A stretch of 64,000 nucleotides of DNA, taken from positions 1 to 64,000 of the forward strand of contig DWZO01000067.1 of assembly GCA_019117525.1 (NCBI GenBank). The letters are read 5' to 3'. Positions 39,380 through 48,065 of this stretch are shown piece after piece. Numbering within the stretch: position 1 is the first letter of the stretch; the number at the start of each line of letters is the position of its first letter. The notes below the pieces were generated by a model. That model ran no database searches, had not been told where the DNA came from, and saw nothing but the letters and a program-made list of their open reading frames with translations. The DNA is from Allocoprobacillus merdigallinarum. GTDB taxonomy: Bacteria; Bacillota_I; Bacilli_A; Erysipelotrichales; Coprobacillaceae. The position numbers and the translations under genes were made by a program.

Positions 39380-40120
39380 ATGAAAGTAATTATGAATGCA
39401 GATGATTTTGGTTTTTCAAAAGGTGTTAATTGAGCTATTTTAGAAGGATTTCAACAGGGGATTTTCACTTCAACAAGTTTAATGGTCAATATGCCTGGTT
39501 TTGATCATGCAGTTTCGTTGATGAAACAATATCCTGATTTATTACATGTGGGGATTCACCTCGTTACAACAGCGCAATATTCAATTGTGAAAGGATTAAA
39601 GACATTAACTGATGAAAATGATCATTTTTATCGTGATCCACAAATCATTGAAAAGAGTGATCAAAGTGAACTTGATTTGGAATATCAGGCTCAAATGGAT
39701 AAGTTTTTAGCAACGGGTTTACATCCTGATCATATTGATTTTCATGTTTGTACAACACCTAAACAATTAAAGGCAGCTATGAAACTGGCTCAAAAATACA
39801 ATTTACCAATGCGTGCTCAAACACAGGAAATAGAAGCTATTTTAGCACAAAATGGTATTCGTTATGCACCATGCCATATTCCGGATTTTTATGATCATGG
39901 GACTGTAGAAATGTTACTGAAATTATTGAATCGAAGTTTAAAAGAACAAAGAGAAAGTGTTGAATTTGCTTTGCATCCAGCTTATGTTGATCAAACTTTA
40001 TTAGAATTAAGCAGTTATAATATCCAAAGGGCAAAAGAATTGGCAACATTAATGGATCCAAGAGTTATGGGATTTATACAAGAGTATTCTATTGAATTCA
40101 TTCATTTTGGAAACATATAA
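39380..40120 (+). pseudogene. YdjC/ChbG-type carbohydrate deacetylase gene with a nonsense codon
   Basis: GGAGGG at 39367 and ATG 39380 start MKVIMNADDFGFSKGVN, the hallmark N terminus of YdjC/ChbG deacetylases (metal Asp pair in NADDFG). Codon 18 is TGA (39431-39433), after which the same frame continues to 40120 with DHIDFHV (metal His) and FALHPAYVD. Without the stop, the protein would have 246 residues, normal for the family. A CGA-to-TGA change (Arg is common there) would explain it. A restart at ATG 39482 would lack the metal ligands, so the gene is probably dead. Sequencing error is possible. Confidence 0.85.
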
Positions 40121-40202
40121 AAATGAATTTGAAAATGTCATGATAAAAAATCCCATATTTTGTTGGATTATGTTACAATGAAAATAGGGAAGGAGAATAT
40201 CT

Positions 40203-41048
40203 ATGAAAAAACTATTAAAAACGTTGTCGTTGTTATTAGCTGTTTTCTTATTAACAGGATGTATGAAAATGACAATCAATCTTGAAGTCAATGCTGATAA
40301 AAGTGTCAATACATCTATGGACTTTTTGATGGAAGAAAGTGCTTTGACAGCTTCGCAAATGACAAAAGAAGAATTTGTTGAACAAATGAAAGAACAGATG
40401 TTATCTTCAGAAGAAACAAAAAATGTCAAAGTGACATCAATTGAAGAAACAATCAATGCATCAAATTGGGTTGGTGTACGTATGGAAGGGTTAGCTTCAA
40501 CAGCAGATGAAATGGGAGTGAACATTACTGAAGAAACCATTGATGGTAAGGATTGTATAGTTCTTAAATTACCAATGGAAGATCTCAGTCAACAAATGGA
40601 TTCTCAATTATTACAATCAGCAGATTACTCTGTAGATAAGATGAAAGCATTAGGTTTAGAAATGGTTATTAATGTCAAAATGCCAGGGAAAGCAACATCT
40701 AATGTAGGAACTGTTGATGGACAAAATGTGAAAATTGATCTTTTAGAATTAGTAAGCCAGTCTCATGCAACAAATGAAATCGTAATTTCATCACCAAAAT
40801 CAGCTGGTATGGATATGACATTTATTTTTATTGGAATTGGGGCATTAGTTATTATTGGAATTGTTGTGTTTGTTTTAAAAAATAAAAAGAAAACAAAACA
40901 AACATTGATAGAAGACAATATAGATTCTCAATTGGATCAACCTGTAGAGTCTACGCCAGATACGCAAACAGAAACAATTCAACAAGAACAGATAATAGAA
41001 CAGGATCAAAAACAACCACAAGATCATACAGATAAAAATAACGGCTAA
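40203..41048 (+). CDS. LppM-like lipoprotein with C-terminal membrane segment
   Basis: 281 residues, ATG after GGGAAGGAG. Signal peptide with lipobox LTGC (Cys at 20). The extracellular part (about 21-205) resembles LppM-type domains (MKMTINLEVNADKSVN opening). A membrane segment lies at about 205-224 (IFIGIGALVIIGIVVFVL), and then a cytoplasmic Lys-rich and Gln-rich acidic tail. An N-terminal lipid anchor plus a C-terminal membrane helix is a known layout for this group. Function unknown. The stop codon itself forms the loop of the terminator. Confidence 0.78.
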   Translation: MKKLLKTLSLLLAVFLLTGCMKMTINLEVNADKSVNTSMDFLMEESALTASQMTKEEFVEQMKEQMLSSEETKNVKVTSIEETINASNWVGVRMEGLASTADEMGVNITEETIDGKDCIVLKLPMEDLSQQMDSQLLQSADYSVDKMKALGLEMVINVKMPGKATSNVGTVDGQNVKIDLLELVSQSHATNEIVISSPKSAGMDMTFIFIGIGALVIIGIVVFVLKNKKKTKQTLIEDNIDSQLDQPVESTPDTQTETIQQEQIIEQDQKQPQDHTDKNNG

Positions 41049-41062
41049 GCCGTTATTTTTAA
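41037..41062. terminator. Bidirectional terminator whose loop is the lipoprotein stop codon
   Basis: AATAACGGC (41037-41045), loop TAA (41046-41048), GCCGTTATT (41049-41057), then T's. On the minus strand it lies just after the small peptide gene below. Confidence 0.85.
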
Positions 41063-41151
41063 TATACACTATGATAATAGATAATCATGAGTAATAAAAC
41101 AATTAATAAAATAGAAATCGTTTGATTGATTTTTTTAAACATATATTTCAT
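41059..41151 (-). CDS. Very small single-helix membrane peptide
   Basis: 30 residues on the minus strand: basic start MKYMFKKINQ, then one hydrophobic helix (TISILLIVLLLMIIYY) and HSVY. AAGGTGAG lies immediately upstream. It fits a small membrane peptide, but size and lack of relatives keep confidence low. Confidence 0.4.
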   Translation of the reverse strand: MKYMFKKINQTISILLIVLLLMIIYYHSVY

Positions 41152-41247
41152 AGACTCACCTTATTTTTAATATATGCAAATATTTCAAAAGACTTTTCAT
41201 TATATCAAAAAAATGTTAATATATTTCAAAAAGATAGAGGTGAAAAA

Positions 41248-42093
41248 ATGCTGAAATTTACAAAGATGGAAGGACTAGGAAATGATTATATTTATGTAGA
41301 TGGAATCCATCAAAAAGTGGATATGACACCTGAGTTTATTACCCGCATCAGTGATCGTCATTTTGGTATTGGTAGTGATGGTATGATTGTGATTTTACCT
41401 TCACAAAAATATGATTTTTTCATGCGTATGTTTAATCGTGATGGTAGTGAAGGAAAGATGTGTGGGAATGGGATTCGCTGTTTTGCTAAATTCGCTTATG
41501 ATCATCATTTAACAGATCAAACTTATTTGGAAATTGAAACATTGGCTGGGGTCAAAAGAGTCTGGTTACATGTTGAAAATGGAACAGTGCAGTCAGTCAA
41601 AGTAGACATGGGTCAACCGTCTTTGAATACGCAGGATATACCTTGTCTTTTTAATAAGGAACAAATGGTTGATGAACCTTTAAACATCAATCATCATATT
41701 TATCGTTGTACAGCTGTTTCTATGGGGAATCCCCATGTTGTAACATATGTTGATCAGCTTGATTTTGAAATTGAAAAGATAGGTCCATATTTTGAAAAAA
41801 ATGAAATGTTTCCTGAATCAGTCAATACTGAGTTTGTTCAGGTGATTGATCGCCAGCATTTAAAGATGCGTGTCTGGGAAAGAGGATCGGGAGAAACAAT
41901 GGCCTGTGGAACGGGAGCCTGTGCCGTCATGTATGCCAGCTATGTCAATGGATTATGTGACTCACAGGTTGATGTGGAACTTTTAGGTGGTATTTTAAAT
42001 ATTCAATATCAGGACGGACATATTTTCATGGAAGGACCAGCCAGAACAGTTTTTGAAGGAATAATGAATGAGGAGGATTTTAAGAATGTATAG
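41248..42093 (+). CDS. dapF: Diaminopimelate epimerase
   Basis: 281 residues. AGAGGTGA at 41235 sets ATG 41248 (the longer frame to 41122 has no support). It interconverts LL- and meso-diaminopimelate for lysine and peptidoglycan. The two catalytic Cys are in MCGNGIRCFA near 71 and ACGTGACAV near 220. The start MLKFTKMEGLGNDYIYVD is standard. It is the first gene of a dap cluster, with its stop overlapping dapH by 8 nt. Confidence 0.96.
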   Translation: MLKFTKMEGLGNDYIYVDGIHQKVDMTPEFITRISDRHFGIGSDGMIVILPSQKYDFFMRMFNRDGSEGKMCGNGIRCFAKFAYDHHLTDQTYLEIETLAGVKRVWLHVENGTVQSVKVDMGQPSLNTQDIPCLFNKEQMVDEPLNINHHIYRCTAVSMGNPHVVTYVDQLDFEIEKIGPYFEKNEMFPESVNTEFVQVIDRQHLKMRVWERGSGETMACGTGACAVMYASYVNGLCDSQVDVELLGGILNIQYQDGHIFMEGPARTVFEGIMNEEDFKNV

Positions 42094-42790
42094 TACAGCA
42101 CAAGAAATTATTCAATATATTAGAGATGCAAAGAAACAGACACCTGTAAAGGTTTATGTTAATGGACATGATTTACCAATAGATGACTCTATCAAAGTAT
42201 TTGGAACAGAAACAAGTCGTGTTTTGATTGGTGATTTGGATAATGTTCAAAAATATTTAGAAGCTCATCAAGATCAAATTACAGAAACTTATTTAGAACA
42301 AGATCGTCGTAATAGTGCTATACCTATGTTAGATATGCGAAATATTAATGCACGTATTGAACCTGGAGCATTTATTCGTGAAAATGTGATAATTGAAGAT
42401 AATGCCGTGATTATGATGGGGGCTGTCATTAATATTGGTGCTAAAATTGGTGAAGGTTCAATGATTGACATGGGAGCTGTCTTAGGTGGTCGTGCTGAAG
42501 TTGGAAAACACTGCCATGTTGGAGCTGGAGCAGTCTTAGCAGGAGTTATTGAACCACCTAGTGCCAAACCCGTTGTTTTGGAAGATGATGTTTTAATTGG
42601 TGCGAATGCAGTTGTTGTAGAAGGTGTTCGTATTGGTAAAGGTGCTGTTGTTGGAGCTGGAAGTATTGTCTTGAATGATGTGCCAGCTGGAGCTGTTGTT
42701 GCAGGAAATCCAGCACGTATCATTAAAGAAGAAAAAACAGATGAAACAAAAGAAAAGACACAGTTAATGGATGATTTAAGAAAAATTTAA
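42086..42790 (+). CDS. dapH: Tetrahydrodipicolinate N-acetyltransferase
   Basis: 234 residues. GAGGAGG at 42070 supports ATG 42086. It acetylates tetrahydrodipicolinate, the committed step of the acetylase branch of DAP synthesis. N-terminal DapH domain (about 1-85), then left-handed beta-helix hexapeptide repeats (about 90-205: VIIEDNAVIMMGAVINIGAK, then IGANAVVVEGVRIGKGAVVG), and a charged tail. It is coupled to dapF and followed 9 nt later by the deacetylase gene. Confidence 0.95.
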   Translation: MYSTAQEIIQYIRDAKKQTPVKVYVNGHDLPIDDSIKVFGTETSRVLIGDLDNVQKYLEAHQDQITETYLEQDRRNSAIPMLDMRNINARIEPGAFIRENVIIEDNAVIMMGAVINIGAKIGEGSMIDMGAVLGGRAEVGKHCHVGAGAVLAGVIEPPSAKPVVLEDDVLIGANAVVVEGVRIGKGAVVGAGSIVLNDVPAGAVVAGNPARIIKEEKTDETKEKTQLMDDLRKI

Positions 42791-42799
42791 GGTGAGATT

Positions 42800-43921
42800 A
42801 TGGAAGATGTCAAACGCTGGAGAAGAGATTTACATCAGATTCCCGAATTAGGTTTAAAAGAATATCAGACGGCAGAGTATTTACGTCATGAATTAGAACA
42901 GATGGGATATCATTGGGAAAGTATTATCGAAACAGGAACGCTTGTTTATATTGATTATGGTTGTCAGTCAACTTTGGCTTTTCGTAGTGATATTGATGGT
43001 TTGCCTATTCATGAAAAAAATCAGGTGGATTATGTTTCAAAACATCCAGGCTGTATGCATGCCTGTGGTCATGATGGACATATGAGTGCTTTATTAGGTT
43101 TTGCAAAACGTTTAAAAGAAATCAAAGAACCATTGAACTATAATATTCTTTTGTTGTTTCAGCCTGCTGAAGAATCACCAGGCGCAGCACGTCTGGTTGT
43201 AGAATCGGGTGTCTTAGAAAAATATCATGTGAAAGCTATTTTTGGAATGCATTTAATGCCAATGATTGAGGAAGGTAAAATTGCCTGTAAAAGTGGACCG
43301 TTAATGGCTATGTGTGGTGAAATGGATGTGACCATTCATGGACAAGGAGCACATGCAGGATTACCGCAGGAAGGTATTGACAGTATCATGATTGCTAACC
43401 ATGCCTATATGCAATATCAGACAATGATTTCCAGACATATTTCACCGTTTTCACCAGTTATTTTCAATATTGGGGAAATACATGGTGGAACAGCACGTAA
43501 TAGTGTCGCTACACAAACTTGTATGCATGGAACATTACGCTGTTATGATGAATCTCTTTTTCATAAAATGACACAGGAAATACAAGCTATTCATGATGGT
43601 TTAATGAAAAGTTATAACTGTCAGATTGAATGGAGTTGTCCACCTATGTATCCACCAGTGATGAATCATCAATCATTGTATCAGCAATTGAAAGCATGCG
43701 TGGATCCATCGACATATATTGAATTGGATGAACCATTGATGTTAGCTGAAGACTTTGCTTTTTATCAAAAAGCAATTCCTGGGGTATTCTTTTTTGTAGG
43801 TACAAAATGTCAGGAGTATCAAAGTGGATTACATACGGAAACGTTTGATTTTCATGAAGAAGTTTTAGAAACGGCAGTTGATTTATATGAGAAATTGGCT
43901 AGAAATATAAAGGGGGTATAA
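42800..43921 (+). CDS. N-acetyldiaminopimelate deacetylase (M20 family)
   Basis: 373 residues, ATG after AAGGTGAGATT. M20 metallopeptidase fold: HQIPELGLKEYQT, FRSDIDGLPIHE, HACGHDGHM near 90 (metal Cys/His/Asp set), and FQPAEESPGAA near 128 (catalytic Glu). The dimerisation domain has GQGAHAGLPQEG, and the C-terminal metal site is GLHTETFDF. Family members also include amidohydrolases with other substrates; the position right after dapH makes N-acetyl-LL-DAP deacetylase the natural assignment. It removes the acetyl group to give LL-DAP, the DapF substrate. Confidence 0.92.
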   Translation: MEDVKRWRRDLHQIPELGLKEYQTAEYLRHELEQMGYHWESIIETGTLVYIDYGCQSTLAFRSDIDGLPIHEKNQVDYVSKHPGCMHACGHDGHMSALLGFAKRLKEIKEPLNYNILLLFQPAEESPGAARLVVESGVLEKYHVKAIFGMHLMPMIEEGKIACKSGPLMAMCGEMDVTIHGQGAHAGLPQEGIDSIMIANHAYMQYQTMISRHISPFSPVIFNIGEIHGGTARNSVATQTCMHGTLRCYDESLFHKMTQEIQAIHDGLMKSYNCQIEWSCPPMYPPVMNHQSLYQQLKACVDPSTYIELDEPLMLAEDFAFYQKAIPGVFFFVGTKCQEYQSGLHTETFDFHEEVLETAVDLYEKLARNIKGV

Positions 43922-43924
43922 ATT

Positions 43925-45106
43925 GTGGAAGATTGGTATACAAGAGGGGAAAATGCTTTTTTAAAAGCTTATGGTCGTTATGATGTTGTTTTAGAAAAAG
44001 GTGAAGGTGTTTATTTATATGATACAAATGGACGTCGATATTTAGATTTTTATGCAGGTATTGGAGTCAATTCATTAGGATATCATTATCCTGCCTATGT
44101 TGAAGCTATGCAAAAACAGATGGCAACATTAACACATGTATCAAATTATTTTTATACACCAATTGCTGTAGAAGCAGCTGAAGCTGTCAAAAAAGCAACA
44201 CAGTTAGAAGCCGTCTTTTTCTGTAATTCAGGAACAGAAGCAACAGAAGGCGCTTTAAAACTGGCTAGAAAATATTATTATTTAAAACATGGTAAAGCAG
44301 ATAGTGAGATTATATCATTTCATCATTCTTTTCATGGACGTTCAACAGGTTCTGTCAAATTAACAGGGAATCCAGCTTATCAAAAAGCCTTTGGACCACT
44401 CATTGATGGTGTCTGTTATGCCACATTAAATGATATCGAAAGTGTCAAAAGTCTCATTAATGAACGTACTGCAGCTATTATTGTGGAACCTGTTCAAGGT
44501 GAAGGTGGTGTTTATCCTTGTGATAAAGCCTTCATGCAAGAATTAAGAGCTTTATGTAATGAACATGATATTTGTCTGATTTTAGATGAAGTTCAATGTG
44601 GTATGGGACGAACAGGAACAATCATGACTTATTTCCAATATGATATTTTACCTGATATCGTGTGTCTGGCAAAAGGAATTGGCTGTGGAATCCCAGTTGG
44701 TGCGTTTGTGGCTAATAAAAAATGGGCACAAGCTATGGAACCAGGAGATCATGGAAGTACATATGGTGGTAATCCATTTGCTTGTATGGCAGTCAAAACA
44801 ATTTTTGACATCTTAGAAAAAGATCAGATTCTACCACATGTTCAGGAAGTTTCACAGTATCTCATTCAACGTTTAGATGAAGTTGTTGATCAGTTTGATT
44901 GCGTGATAGAACGTCGTGGACTTGGTTTGATGCAAGGATTAGTATTGAATCAAGAAGCGAAAAGTGTTGTGAAAGCATTGTTAAATGATGGTGTTATTGT
45001 TGTAACAGCTGGCAGCAATGTGATTCGTATGTTACCGCCACTGATTATCACTCCACAACATGTTGATGAATTTATTGAGAAATTGAAAAAAATTTTAAAA
45101 AAATGA
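43925..45106 (+). CDS. ArgD-like aminotransferase, probably N-acetyl-LL-DAP aminotransferase
   Basis: 393 residues, GTG 43925 with GGGGGTATAAATT upstream. PLP class III aminotransferase: FYAGIGVNSLGYHYP, NSGTEATEGALKLARKYY, SFHHSFHGRSTGSVK, LILDEVQCGMGRTG, and CLAKGIGCGIPVGAF with the PLP Lys near 249. By sequence alone it could be acetylornithine aminotransferase, but placement in the dapF-dapH-deacetylase run points to the third step of the acetylase pathway (DapX/PatA role). No arg genes are near. Confidence 0.88.
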   Translation: MEDWYTRGENAFLKAYGRYDVVLEKGEGVYLYDTNGRRYLDFYAGIGVNSLGYHYPAYVEAMQKQMATLTHVSNYFYTPIAVEAAEAVKKATQLEAVFFCNSGTEATEGALKLARKYYYLKHGKADSEIISFHHSFHGRSTGSVKLTGNPAYQKAFGPLIDGVCYATLNDIESVKSLINERTAAIIVEPVQGEGGVYPCDKAFMQELRALCNEHDICLILDEVQCGMGRTGTIMTYFQYDILPDIVCLAKGIGCGIPVGAFVANKKWAQAMEPGDHGSTYGGNPFACMAVKTIFDILEKDQILPHVQEVSQYLIQRLDEVVDQFDCVIERRGLGLMQGLVLNQEAKSVVKALLNDGVIVVTAGSNVIRMLPPLIITPQHVDEFIEKLKKILKK

Positions 45107-45120
45107 TCATAAAAAAAAGA

Positions 45121-45163
45121 AAAACCCCTTACTTTTTGCGTATATAGAAGTAAGGGGGTTTTT
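45121..45163 (+). terminator. Terminator whose 3' arm contains the next gene's ribosome site
   Basis: CCCCTTACTT (45125-45134) and AAGTAAGGGG (45148-45157), 13-nt loop, T run. The AAGGGGG in the 3' arm is 7 nt before ATG 45166 and is the only ribosome site for that gene. Read-through RNA would thus hide it. Confidence 0.8.
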
Positions 45164-45165
45164 CT

Positions 45166-47193
45166 ATGCATAAATATCCAATTGAATTACAAGATGAAGA
45201 AAAGTCATGTGGAGCTTATTGTATTGATATGATTTTAAAATATTATCATTTTTATGATGAAATCAAAAATATAAAGAAAAAAGCCAGATTAAATCAAAAT
45301 GGAATCTCTATAAGAGGTATGATTGAATGTTTAAAAAGTTATCAGATTGAAGCCAAAGCCTATGAAGCTACTTTAGAAGATGTTGTTAGAGAAGTGAAGT
45401 GTCCATGTATTTTATATATGATTTATGATGGAATAGGACATTTTGTTGTGTTATATGAGATCAAAGATGAAGAGTATATCATTGGCGATCCAGCAAAAGG
45501 ATTAGTCAAAATGTACATAGAAGAGATGAATGAACATTATGGGCAAAGAGTTATTGTGATTAAACATGTGGGACGTGTTCCTCAGCTTCATTATAAAAGT
45601 TATAGACAATTTTTAAAAGATACCTTTTTTGCTTATCAGCGTTATATGATATCTTTGATATGGAAAGGTCTATGGATTGCGGTTATTGGTTATGGCAGCA
45701 GTTATTTTTTTCAGATTCTGATTGATTATATTCATTTGAAAACTGCCTTTTTCTATATGGCCATATTAGCGATGGCTTATACAACCTTAGAATGCATACG
45801 TACATATATGACACAATTAAAAATGAAAGAAATGATTCATCTCCAAAAGGCTATGGATGAAGATTATGTTTTTCAGTCACTTATGAATATGTTGAAACAG
45901 CCACATTCATTTTTTTATCAGGATCATGGTGTGATTCAAAGTCAATTATTAAGTCTTTTTGATTTGACAGAAATGAGTCTGGAGTGTTTTGAGAAATTCT
46001 TTTTAGATGGTTTATTCTTTGTTGTTTTATTTGTGGGTATGTGTTTATTGAATATCTGGTTAGCCTTGATTGTTGCAGTGACTTTTATAGTCATATGTGT
46101 CATCAGTTATTTTCGATTAAAAGATTTTCAAAGCATAAATAAAAATTATTTAGAAGCACATTATCTTTTTAGACATCATGTGTTAGAATTGATCGATAAT
46201 CATTCTTTAATTCGCTATTTTCATTTGTTTCAAAGACAACGTGAAAGAAGTTATCATGTGTATTTAGATGAAGCTTTATTAAAAGAAAAACAAGCCTTAT
46301 TTTTAAATCGATTTCAGTCTTTAATTCAATATTTGATTGTTTTATGTTATGGTATTGTTTTATTGGTAGGATTTTATCTTTTTCATCTTCAACATATTAC
46401 AATGGGACAGTTGATCATGTTTTATATGCTGGTTTCTTATTGCATTCAGCCTGTTTTAAATATGGTTGCTTTAGCCAGTCAGTATAAACAGGTCAGTTTG
46501 ATTTATGATAAGTATAAGAATTTTGAAGTTGATTTAGAGAAATCAAAATGTACTCTTGATCAACCGATTACATCTATTCGTTATGATGATGTCACTTATG
46601 CTTATGGTTATCAGTTGCCAGTTTTAGAACATATTGATTTAAATATCCAACATCATCTGTGGATTAAAGGTATTACAGGTAGTGGAAAAACAACCCTTTT
46701 AAAGTTATTATTAGCAGAAGACTTAGCATATCAGGGTGATATTTATATCAATGATTTAGAATTGAGGCAGATTGATTTGGCTTCTTTATATGAACATATT
46801 GGATATTTAAATGAAACGCCAACATTTTTACATATGACACTTCAAGATAATTTTCTATGTCAGGATGAAAAGAAAATACAATTCTATTTAAAAACATTTG
46901 GGCAGGAAAGTTTAAATGATATGATGCATATTGTCTTGTCAGAAAATGGATATCCACTATCCCTTGGACAAAGACAGGTTGTCGCATTGATTCGCATGTT
47001 GTGTCGTGACTGGGATGTGCTGATTTTAGATGAGGCTTTTTCACATATGGATACACGTTTAGCAAATAAAATTTTACGTTATCTGATGAAAAATGATGAA
47101 GGAAAAATTTATATTATGATTAACCATCAAACAAAGATAGTGAACAAGAATATGGAATGTGTTATAATTGAAAAAGGAAAAATAAAGAAATAA
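45166..47193 (+). CDS. ABC exporter with N-terminal C39 peptidase domain
   Basis: 675 residues. Residues about 1-135 form a C39 protease: DEEKSCGAYC (nucleophile Cys15), GHFVVLYEI near 92 (His), and IIGDPAKG (Asp). Five or six membrane segments follow (about 160-430). The ATPase domain (about 455-675) has GITGSGKTT near 501 as Walker A, LSLGQRQVV as a changed signature (usual LSGGQ), and DVLILDEAF near 619. Such proteins cut a double-glycine leader from a peptide while exporting it. No leader-peptide gene is seen nearby, so the substrate is unknown. Confidence 0.88.
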   Translation: MHKYPIELQDEEKSCGAYCIDMILKYYHFYDEIKNIKKKARLNQNGISIRGMIECLKSYQIEAKAYEATLEDVVREVKCPCILYMIYDGIGHFVVLYEIKDEEYIIGDPAKGLVKMYIEEMNEHYGQRVIVIKHVGRVPQLHYKSYRQFLKDTFFAYQRYMISLIWKGLWIAVIGYGSSYFFQILIDYIHLKTAFFYMAILAMAYTTLECIRTYMTQLKMKEMIHLQKAMDEDYVFQSLMNMLKQPHSFFYQDHGVIQSQLLSLFDLTEMSLECFEKFFLDGLFFVVLFVGMCLLNIWLALIVAVTFIVICVISYFRLKDFQSINKNYLEAHYLFRHHVLELIDNHSLIRYFHLFQRQRERSYHVYLDEALLKEKQALFLNRFQSLIQYLIVLCYGIVLLVGFYLFHLQHITMGQLIMFYMLVSYCIQPVLNMVALASQYKQVSLIYDKYKNFEVDLEKSKCTLDQPITSIRYDDVTYAYGYQLPVLEHIDLNIQHHLWIKGITGSGKTTLLKLLLAEDLAYQGDIYINDLELRQIDLASLYEHIGYLNETPTFLHMTLQDNFLCQDEKKIQFYLKTFGQESLNDMMHIVLSENGYPLSLGQRQVVALIRMLCRDWDVLILDEAFSHMDTRLANKILRYLMKNDEGKIYIMINHQTKIVNKNMECVIIEKGKIKK

Positions 47194-47204
47194 AGGGTGA
47201 GAAG

Positions 47205-47666
47205 ATGAATATTGATTTTGTATATGAAGATGAAAAGCATTTATGTCAGGAAGATTATGAAGCTGTTTTTCGAAAAATTATTGAAACAACATTACAGACA
47301 TTGCAGATTGATGATGATGTAGAATTATCATGTGTGATTGTTGATGATGAACAGATTCATCAGATGAATCGTGATTATCGTCATATTGATCGTGCAACAG
47401 ATGTGATCAGTTTTGCATTAGAAGATAATGAACAATATTATGTGGCCGGTATGCCAAGAAGCTTAGGGGATATATTCATTTCATATGAACATGCCTGTCA
47501 GCAGGCACAGGAATATGGACATTCATTAAAACGTGAAATGTGCTTTTTAATGACACATGGACTTTTACATTTGCTTGGTTATGACCATATGAATGAAGAT
47601 GATGAAAAAGAAATGTTAGCTTTACAAAAAGATATTTTAAATCAGTTAGGAATAGAAAGAGGTTAG
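47205..47666 (+). CDS. ybeY: Endoribonuclease YbeY
   Basis: 153 residues, ATG with AAGGGTGAG upstream. Zn-dependent RNase needed for 16S rRNA 3'-end maturation and ribosome quality control. Metal motif HGLLHLLGYDH near 119-129, with a preceding TDVISFALE region. It heads ybeY-cdd-era-recO, a common Firmicute run. Confidence 0.96.
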   Translation: MNIDFVYEDEKHLCQEDYEAVFRKIIETTLQTLQIDDDVELSCVIVDDEQIHQMNRDYRHIDRATDVISFALEDNEQYYVAGMPRSLGDIFISYEHACQQAQEYGHSLKREMCFLMTHGLLHLLGYDHMNEDDEKEMLALQKDILNQLGIERG

Positions 47667-47669
47667 AAT

Positions 47670-48065
47670 ATGGATTATCAAGAACTTGTTGATGAAGCAT
47701 TCAAAGCTTCGCAAAATGCATATGTTCCTTATTCTCATTTTCGTGTGGGGGCCTGTTTATTGTTGAAAAATGGACAAAAAATTTATGGCACAAATATTGA
47801 AAATGCGGCTTATGGTTCAACAATGTGTGCTGAACGTAATGCTGTGTTTCAGGCTTATTGTCAAGGCTATCGCCAGGATGATATTGCAGCACTAGCCATT
47901 GTTGGTGACTGTTCACCACTTATTTCACCATGTGGAGCCTGCCGTCAGGTTTTGGCTGAATTGTTAGATCCCCTTACACCTATTATTTTAGGAAGTAAAG
48001 ATTATTATGAAGTCACAAATATGCAGGAGTTATTACCTCGTGCATTTACAGGAGAGAGTTTATGA
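47670..48065 (+). CDS. cdd: Cytidine deaminase
   Basis: 131 residues. It converts cytidine to uridine. Zn site CAERNAVF near 54 (catalytic Glu) and SPCGACRQVL near 89 (two Cys). It starts 3 nt after ybeY and overlaps era by 4 nt. Confidence 0.96.
   Translation: MDYQELVDEAFKASQNAYVPYSHFRVGACLLLKNGQKIYGTNIENAAYGSTMCAERNAVFQAYCQGYRQDDIAALAIVGDCSPLISPCGACRQVLAELLDPLTPIILGSKDYYEVTNMQELLPRAFTGESL

Noticed and set aside
39431..39433. TGA as selenocysteine or recoded Trp
   Set aside because: No SECIS-like hairpin directly follows, YdjC/ChbG enzymes have no Sec at this place, and other genes (for example the P-type ATPase ending at 22947) use TGA as a true stop.
43925..45106. Acetylornithine aminotransferase for arginine synthesis
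   Set aside because: Sequence would allow it, but no arginine genes are near and the dapF-dapH-deacetylase context favours the DAP acetylase pathway.
45166..47193. Bacteriocin or lantibiotic cluster
   Set aside because: Only the exporter is present; no precursor peptide, modification or immunity gene is seen, and both flanks are housekeeping genes.
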